From NCBI RefSeq assembly GCF_015209505.1, contig NZ_JADEYC010000037.1:1-63274 (forward strand): DNA of 63,274 nt. Direction: 5' to 3'. The position numbers and the translations under genes were made by a program. The notes under the pieces were generated by a model. That model ran no database searches. It was not told where the DNA came from and saw only the letters and a list, made by a program, of their open reading frames with translations. Positions 58,391 to 63,274 of the stretch are shown here, piece after piece. The stretch's first letter is position 1. The number at the start of each line of letters is the position of its first letter. The DNA is from Saccharopolyspora montiporae. GTDB lineage: Bacteria > Actinomycetota > Actinomycetes > Mycobacteriales > Pseudonocardiaceae.

Positions 58391-58421
58391 GGGTGACAGC
58401 AAGGGAACTTTCCTGTCACCC
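58391..58421. repeat. Dispersed 3'-end hairpin element, copy 8 (aldehyde dehydrogenase 3' side)
   Basis: Core 58398-58418, with one change (T to A). It forms a 9-bp perfect stem, GGGTGACAG (58391-58399) with CTGTCACCC (58413-58421), around a 13-base loop. It lies 10 bases past the aldehyde dehydrogenase stop. Confidence 0.85.
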
Positions 58422-58431
58422 ACCGCGCGGG

Positions 58432-59937
58432 TCACCGCCCGCGGAAGATCCGCAGCAACCGCACGACATGCCGGACGGTGCTCTTCGGCCGGGAGAACGA
58501 CATGGGGTTGAGCGGGATGCGGAACTTCGTGCGGGTGACCGACTGCGGACGCGTGAACTCGCGCAGGCCCTCGGCGCCGTGGATACGGCCGAACCCGGAA
58601 TTGCCGACCCCGCCGAACGGCAGCGCGGGCACCGCCGCGAAGGCGATCACCGAGTTGACCGCGACCATACCCACCCGCAGCTGCCGGGCGAGCTGCTCAC
58701 CCCGGCTGCGGGAGAACACCGCAGCGCCCAGTCCGTACTCGGACGTGTTGGCCAACCGCACGCCCTCGTCCGCGTCCCGCACCCGCTGCACCACCACGAC
58801 CGGCCCGAAGGTCTCCTCCGCGACCGCATCCGCGTTCTCGTCCACGTCGGTGAGCACCACCGGCTCCACGAAGGGCGGCCGGACCGAGTCGGTCCCGCCG
58901 ACCAGCGCGCGGCCGCCGCTGCGCAACGCGCCGTCGATGTGCTCGCGGATCACGTCGACCTGCGACGGCATGGTGATCGGACCGAGATCGGCACCGGGTT
59001 CCCCACCGGGCCGCAGCGTGCGGGCGCGCTCCCCGATCATGTCCAGGAACCGGTCGGCGACCGGTTCGGCCACGTAGACCCGCTCCACACCGATGCAGGT
59101 CTGACCCGCGTTGGACATCGCCCCCCACAGCGCCGCGTCGGCGGCCGCCTGCAGGTCCGCGTCGGTGTCGACGATCAACGCGTCCTTGCCCCCGCACTCG
59201 ACCAGCACCGGGGTGAGCGTCTCCGCGCAGGTGGCCATGACCCGCTTTCCGGTGGCGGTGGATCCGGTGAACGCGATCTTGTCCGCTCCTGAGCGGCACA
59301 GCGCCGCACCCGTCTCCCCGAAACCGGTCGCCAGCCGCAGCACCGGATGTTCCGGCACCGCCTCGGCGAAGCTGTCCACCAGCCAGCGCCCGACGCCCGG
59401 GGTCAGCTCGCTGGGTTTGAACACGACGGCGTTGCCCGCCGCCAGCGCGTAGGCGATCGAGCCCATCGGGGTGAAGACCGGGTAGTTCCACGGCCCGATC
59501 ACCCCGACCACGCCGAACGGCTGGTGTTCGACGGTGGCCGCGTGGTTGGCCATCAGCAGCCCGGACGACACCTTGCGGCGGCGCAGCACCTTCTCCGCGT
59601 TCGCCGCGGCCCAGTGCAGGTGATCCACGACCAGGGCGAGTTCCAACCGGGCGTCGTCCAGCGGCTTTCCAGTCTCCGCGCAGACGACGCCGGCGAGCTC
59701 CTCGAACCGGCGCAGCAGCAGCGCGCGCCACCGGTCGAGGTGCTGCTTGCGCCCGGCGAAACCGAGGTCCCCCCACGCGTGCTGCGCGGCGCGGACCGAG
59801 TCCACGGCCGTCTGGACGGCGGCCGCGTCATCGACGGGATACCGCCCGACCACTTCACCGGTGCGCGGGTCGAGGGACTCGAACACCGCCGACGGCACGT
59901 CCGGGTTCTCGACATTGTCACTGGCGATCTGGGTCAT
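58432..59937 (-). CDS. Aldehyde dehydrogenase (succinate-semialdehyde type)
   Basis: A 501-residue NAD(P)-dependent aldehyde dehydrogenase. The glycine-rich GVIGPWNYPVF and IAFTGSTATGKRV motifs are present, the catalytic Glu lies in VLVECGGKDAL and the nucleophile Cys in SNAGQTCIGVERVYV. The substrate aldehyde cannot be read off; succinate-semialdehyde-type enzymes look similar. It sits between dhaK and the symporter genes, and the dhaKLM context suggests a carbon catabolic role. The start is ATG 59937. Confidence 0.93.
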   Translation of the reverse strand: MTQIASDNVENPDVPSAVFESLDPRTGEVVGRYPVDDAAAVQTAVDSVRAAQHAWGDLGFAGRKQHLDRWRALLLRRFEELAGVVCAETGKPLDDARLELALVVDHLHWAAANAEKVLRRRKVSSGLLMANHAATVEHQPFGVVGVIGPWNYPVFTPMGSIAYALAAGNAVVFKPSELTPGVGRWLVDSFAEAVPEHPVLRLATGFGETGAALCRSGADKIAFTGSTATGKRVMATCAETLTPVLVECGGKDALIVDTDADLQAAADAALWGAMSNAGQTCIGVERVYVAEPVADRFLDMIGERARTLRPGGEPGADLGPITMPSQVDVIREHIDGALRSGGRALVGGTDSVRPPFVEPVVLTDVDENADAVAEETFGPVVVVQRVRDADEGVRLANTSEYGLGAAVFSRSRGEQLARQLRVGMVAVNSVIAFAAVPALPFGGVGNSGFGRIHGAEGLREFTRPQSVTRTKFRIPLNPMSFSRPKSTVRHVVRLLRIFRGR

Positions 59938-60044
59938 GGCCGGCCTCCCACCTTTTCATCGGTCGTTGACATCGTGCCAGCCGCGGAGACCCCGCGGAAC
60001 AGCTCGACGCGATCCACCGGATGAGCAGCGGCCCCGGACCGGGA

Positions 60045-60311
60045 TCAGCCGTCCTGCTCCTCGGCAGCCCCCTCCGGTACGACCACCGGGCGCAGCCACG
60101 CCCACAGGAAGAACGAGCCGGCGAAGACCAGCATCGCCGCACCGGACCACAGGTTGATGTTCATCCCTGCGGTCTTGTCGACCTCGGCCTGCGGTTCGAC
60201 CAGGCCGACCACCACCAGCACTGCGCCGTAGATGGCGAACAGCAGGGCGATGACGGTGCGGACGTCGAAGGCGCCGGCGGTGTGCCCGGAGCGGGGCTTG
60301 TCGTCAGTCAT
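60045..60311 (-). CDS. Small two-helix membrane protein next to the symporter
   Basis: An 88-residue protein with two hydrophobic helices (VRTVIALLFAIYGAVLVVVGLV and LWSGAAMLVFAGSFFLWAWL) separated by a short loop. It follows the symporter gene by 15 bases and has GGAGG 8 bases before ATG 60311, so it is likely cotranscribed. Small proteins like this often accompany sodium:solute symporters in actinobacteria. Function is unknown; an auxiliary transporter subunit is an inference. Confidence 0.8.
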   Translation of the reverse strand: MTDDKPRSGHTAGAFDVRTVIALLFAIYGAVLVVVGLVEPQAEVDKTAGMNINLWSGAAMLVFAGSFFLWAWLRPVVVPEGAAEEQDG

Positions 60312-60326
60312 CGGGATGCCTCCTCG

Positions 60327-62003
60327 TCAGCCGAAGACGATGTTGAGCACGATGGTCAGCACCAGCGCGATACCGGCCAGCAGCCACGGCCTCCGGTACC
60401 AGCCCGCGTCCTCGCCGCTGGTGGAGGCACGCAGGTTCTCCCGCGGCGTCAACGAGTAGACCAGCCCGCCGAGCTCTGCATCGGGCTTCGGCCGGGTCAG
60501 CACGCTGACCAGCACGCTGACCACGATGTCCACCACGAAGGCCACGCCGGCACCGGCGAAGCTGGCGCCCTGTCCGGGCAGGTCCAGCGGGCCCCACTCG
60601 GCGAGCCCGAAGACCGTCACCGCCGAGATCATGCCCAACGCAAGACCGGCCCAGCCCGCCGCCGGGGTCATCCGCTTCCAGAACAAGCCGAGGATGAACG
60701 TCGCGAACAGCGGGGCGTTGAAGAACGAGAACAGCTGCTGCAGGTAGTCCATCAGGTTCTCGTAGCCGGCGGCGATGAACGCCGTACCCACCGCGGCCAC
60801 CGTGGCGCCGACCGTCACCCGGCGACCCATCTTCAGGTAGTAGTCGTCCGGGCGGTCCTTGACGACGTAGGCCTGCCAGATGTCGTAGGTGAACACCGTG
60901 TTGAACGAGCTCAGGTTCGCCGCCATGCCCGCCATGAACGAGGCCAGCAGCCCGGCCAGCGCGACACCGAGCACCCCGTTGGGCAGCAGGTCGCGCATCA
61001 GCAGCAGGATCACCTCGTTGTAGGTGTACTCACTGCTGCCCGTCTCCTTGAGCTGCACGATCTCCGGCACCAGCACCGCGGCGATCATGCCCGGGATGAC
61101 CACCAGGAACGGGATGAACATCTTCGGGAAGGCACCGATGATCGGGGTGCGTTGCGCCGCGGACATGCTCTTGGAGGCCATCGCGCGCTGCACTTCGACG
61201 AAGTTCGTCGTCCAGTACCCGAACGAGAGCACGAAACCGAGGCCGAACACCACGCCCAGGATGCTGAGGAAGTTGTTGCCGAAGCCGGTCAGCTCATTGG
61301 CCGGCCAGGCGCCCAGCTGCTCAGCGCCACCGCTGCTCGCCGAGACCTTGTCCATCAGCCCCTGCACGCCGCCGACCTTGCTCAGCCCGACGATCGTCAG
61401 CGGCAGCAAAGCCGCGACGATGACGAAGAACTGCAGCACCTCGTTGTAGATGGCCGCGGACAGCCCGCCGAGCGCTGTGTAGCTGAGCACGATCGCCGCC
61501 GCGATGAGCACCGACACCCACAGCGGCAGCCCCAGCAGCGCGTTGACCACGCTGGCCAGCAGGAACAGGTTGATGCCCGCGATCAGGATCTGCGCCAGGG
61601 CGAAGCTGATCGCGTTGAGCAAGTGCGTTCCCCGGCCGAATCGGCGCAGCATGTACTCCGGCACGCTGCGCACCTTCGAGCCGTAGTAGAACGGCATCAT
61701 CACGACGCCGAGGAACAGCATCGCCGGGATCGCGCCGACCCAGAAGTAATGCATCGTCGGCATGCCGTACTCGGCACCGTTGGCCGACATGCCGATGATC
61801 TCGATCGCGCCCAGGTTGGCGGACACGAACGCCAGACCGGTCACCCAGGCGGGCAACGACCGGCCGGACAGGAAGAAGTCCAGGCTCGTGGAGACCGAGC
61901 GGCGTGCCAGCACACCGATGCCCAGCACGAACACGAAGTAGAGCACCAACAGCCCGATATCGACCGCGTTGGCGTCGAGTAGCTGACCCTGGGCTAGCTG
62001 CAC
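60327..62003 (-). CDS. Sodium:solute symporter (SSS family)
   Basis: A 558-residue membrane protein with about 13-14 hydrophobic helices of the sodium:solute symporter family: LVLYFVFVLGIGVLAR, DFFLSGRSLPAWVTGLAFVSAN, ALGGLSAAIYNEVLQF, and LASFMAGMAANLSSFNTVFT. It resembles sugar or SGLT-like carriers more than proline or pantothenate ones, but the substrate is unknown. The start is GTG 62003, with GGAGG about 10 bases upstream. The neighbouring aldehyde dehydrogenase and dhaKLM genes suggest a catabolic import role. Confidence 0.92.
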   Translation of the reverse strand: MQLAQGQLLDANAVDIGLLVLYFVFVLGIGVLARRSVSTSLDFFLSGRSLPAWVTGLAFVSANLGAIEIIGMSANGAEYGMPTMHYFWVGAIPAMLFLGVVMMPFYYGSKVRSVPEYMLRRFGRGTHLLNAISFALAQILIAGINLFLLASVVNALLGLPLWVSVLIAAAIVLSYTALGGLSAAIYNEVLQFFVIVAALLPLTIVGLSKVGGVQGLMDKVSASSGGAEQLGAWPANELTGFGNNFLSILGVVFGLGFVLSFGYWTTNFVEVQRAMASKSMSAAQRTPIIGAFPKMFIPFLVVIPGMIAAVLVPEIVQLKETGSSEYTYNEVILLLMRDLLPNGVLGVALAGLLASFMAGMAANLSSFNTVFTYDIWQAYVVKDRPDDYYLKMGRRVTVGATVAAVGTAFIAAGYENLMDYLQQLFSFFNAPLFATFILGLFWKRMTPAAGWAGLALGMISAVTVFGLAEWGPLDLPGQGASFAGAGVAFVVDIVVSVLVSVLTRPKPDAELGGLVYSLTPRENLRASTSGEDAGWYRRPWLLAGIALVLTIVLNIVFG

Positions 62004-62283
62004 TGCTACCCCACCTCCAGAACCAACAATTTCAAACGATAATCACCAGATCGGCAATGCAGCCGGACAGTACCGCACAGGGCAACGGTCGACAGTGCAC
62101 CGATACCAATTCGTTGGCTCCGGAGACTAGATCGATCAGGCTCGCCCTGCCGGGCCGGGCCGCCAGGACGGCCACCCACGGCGCACCGCCAGGCGAGTGA
62201 CACCCGAAAGTCCGCTCCTCACAACGGAAAACCGTACGTAGCATCGATCTCGCACACGAACGCAGCACCTGGGGGCAACAGCT
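62004..62283. other. Divergent gap upstream of the symporter, relatively AT-rich
   Basis: The first 60 bases are noticeably AT-richer than the flanks (AACAATTTCAAACGATAATC), so a promoter for the symporter probably lies here, though I could not place boxes confidently. No other element was seen in these 280 bases. If the 59-aa ORF that follows is not real, the gene-free stretch runs to 62479. Confidence 0.4.
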
Positions 62284-62463
62284 GTGAACGCACGAATCGA
62301 CCTGTTGATCAGCAGCGGCCTAGCGCACGCTGCCACCGGAGAACCCGGCGCGCAACGCCGACGGGACACGACCCGGAGATGGCTCAACCACACCGCCGAC
62401 CGGCTCGCGGCCCTGCGGACGCCGCGCCCACTCACCGGCTACTGCCGCACCGACGGCGGCTGA
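62284..62463 (+). CDS. Possible 59-aa protein
   Basis: A short frame from GTG 62284 with GGGGG 9 bases upstream, encoding MNARIDLLISSGLAHAATG and then a basic stretch (QRRRDTTRRWLNH). The C-terminus contains LTGYCRTDGG. It converges on nucS, 16 bases apart, and its codon composition fits coding DNA. I know no family for it. It could also be a chance frame. Confidence 0.45.
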   Translation: MNARIDLLISSGLAHAATGEPGAQRRRDTTRRWLNHTADRLAALRTPRPLTGYCRTDGG

Positions 62464-62479
62464 CCGGTCACCCCGCGGG

Positions 62480-63139
62480 TCAGAACAGGCGGAACTCGTC
62501 CGGCTCGATGCCGCGCAGCTGCTCGTAGTCCAGCACCACGCACCGGATGCCGCGGTCCTCGGCCAACGTGCGGGCCTGCGGCTTGATCTGCTGCGCGGCG
62601 AACACCCCGGACACCGGGGCGAGCAGCGAATCCCGGTTGAGCAGTTCCAAGTAGCGGGTCAACTGCTCGACACCATCGATCTCCCCGCGGCGCTTGATCT
62701 CCACGGCGACACTGCCGCCGGCGGAATCGCGGCACATCAGATCCACCGGCCCGATCGCCGTGGGGAACTCGCGGCGCACCAGCGACCAGCCCTCGCCCAA
62801 CGTGGTCACGTGCTCGGCGAGCAACTCCTGCAGGTGCGACTCCACGCCGTCCTTGACCAGGCCCGGCTCGGCACCCAGCTCGTGCTTGCTGTCGTGCAGC
62901 ACCTCGTCGATGCTCACGACCAGCTTCTCGCCCGCCTTATTCTGCACCGTCCACAGGCTCGGCTCCTCGATCAGCCAGCACGGCGGGCTCATCCAGTTCA
63001 ACGGCTTGTAGGCCCGGTCGTCGGAGTGCACCGAGACCGAACCGTCCGCTTTAACCAGCAGCAAACGCTGCGCCAGGGGCAGGTGCGCGGTGAGCCGGCC
63101 CATGTAGTCGACCTGGCAACGAGCAATGACGAGTCGCAC
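62480..63139 (-). CDS. nucS: Endonuclease NucS
   Basis: NucS is the mismatch-specific endonuclease of non-canonical mismatch repair in actinobacteria, which lack MutS/MutL. The 219-residue protein has the N-terminal dimerisation part ([34 protein letters not shown]) and the catalytic PD-(D/E)XK-like region [39 protein letters not shown] 63139 is the start. It should act with the sliding clamp to keep mutation rates low. Confidence 0.94.
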   Translation of the reverse strand: MRLVIARCQVDYMGRLTAHLPLAQRLLLVKADGSVSVHSDDRAYKPLNWMSPPCWLIEEPSLWTVQNKAGEKLVVSIDEVLHDSKHELGAEPGLVKDGVESHLQELLAEHVTTLGEGWSLVRREFPTAIGPVDLMCRDSAGGSVAVEIKRRGEIDGVEQLTRYLELLNRDSLLAPVSGVFAAQQIKPQARTLAEDRGIRCVVLDYEQLRGIEPDEFRLF

Positions 63140-63238
63140 CCGGCACAGGGTACGGGCGTCGATCGCGGAGTCGAATACCGGACCGCGCCCACCCGCAGAT
63201 CCGCTGCCCGGCGGAATCCGCGGCGGGGTTGCGGCACC

Positions 63239-63274
63239 ATGACCGCGTGGAAACCACCAGCAGCCGCCAGGTCT
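63239..63274 (+). CDS. Possible 5' end of a gene running off the window
   Basis: Two candidate starts, ATG 63239 and GTG 63247, diverge from nucS and remain open to the end. Too little is visible to name the product. Confidence 0.2.
   Translation, partial: MTAWKPPAAARS

Noticed and set aside
43111..58421. A CRISPR array made from the dispersed core
   Set aside because: Copies are single, kilobases apart, in both orientations and tied to gene ends. There are no regularly spaced repeats or spacers, and no cas genes.
43111..58421. Transposon or insertion sequence explanation for the core
   Set aside because: No transposase, terminal repeats or target-site duplications are visible; the elements are 31-68 bases long. 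A passive MITE-like origin is not excluded but not shown.
62136..62435. A 99-codon minus-strand frame upstream of the symporter
   Set aside because: It has Arg-rich junk composition, no ribosome site and is antisense to the more plausible 59-aa frame.

Overview
The window is 63 kb of very GC-rich DNA with dense, mostly short-spaced genes, many GTG starts, Shine-Dalgarno GGAGG sites and actinobacterial gene order. The run mnmA - cysteine desulfurase - etfBA, the run ligA - gatCAB, and the group glgP, ybbN, mce, thiolase and nucS all resemble actinomycete chromosome layouts. The gene complement (chaplin-like secreted protein, DivIVA-like coiled coil, TipAS, NucS, DinB with a C-terminal tail) suggests a filamentous member of the Pseudonocardiales, perhaps Saccharopolyspora. 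That assignment is an inference. The DNA looks like ordinary chromosome: I saw no prophage, insertion sequence, rRNA, tRNA or CRISPR array.

Layout. 0-5.6 kb: membrane PH-domain protein (cut by the window edge), ilvD, DoxX-family protein, a PQQ-type sugar dehydrogenase lipoprotein and an SDR. 5.6-9.2 kb: gatC-gatA-small ORF-gatB on the minus strand, each joined to the next by a 4-base overlap. 9.4-21.4 kb: ACT-domain protein, ligA, two uncharacterised genes, a MetE-like protein, an acyl-CoA synthetase, a frameshifted flavin monooxygenase remnant, mnmA, a cysteine desulfurase, an MFS transporter and rnhA. 21.4-33.3 kb: etfBA, degV, hrpA, a THUMP-like methyltransferase, enoyl-CoA hydratase, an ABC ATPase and a TPR-like membrane protein. 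33.3-43.1 kb: glgP, two tandem zinc-metallopeptidase lipoproteins, ybbN, a chaplin-like small secreted protein, an MTH1187 protein divergent from a MarR regulator, DUF3817 and manA. 43.2-51.6 kb: a small acidic protein, TipAS, dinB, a membrane PH-like protein, thiolase, a secreted protein, methylmalonyl-CoA epimerase and a penicillin acylase. 51.7-63.3 kb: SPW-type membrane protein, DivIVA-like coiled-coil protein, two alpha/beta hydrolases, a zinc-ribbon protein, PTS-type dhaKLM, an aldehyde dehydrogenase, a sodium:solute symporter with a small membrane partner, a 59-aa ORF and nucS.

The most striking observation is a dispersed intergenic element. Eight copies of a nearly invariant 21-base core (containing ACAGGAAAGTTCCCATG) lie at seven loci between 43.1 and 58.4 kb. 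I found none in the first 43 kb. Every locus is directly downstream of a stop codon, and in most copies the core lies in, or contributes to, a hairpin whose stem bases differ between copies but still pair. This points to a conserved RNA or terminator-like 3'-end element rather than a random repeat.

Functionally the window is mainly housekeeping: branched-chain amino acid synthesis, tRNA amidation and thiolation, DNA repair and replication (LigA, RNase HI, DinB, NucS), fatty acid and propionate metabolism (acyl-CoA synthetase, EtfAB, enoyl-CoA hydratase, thiolase, epimerase), glycogen breakdown, and a dihydroxyacetone-aldehyde uptake and catabolism group near the end.
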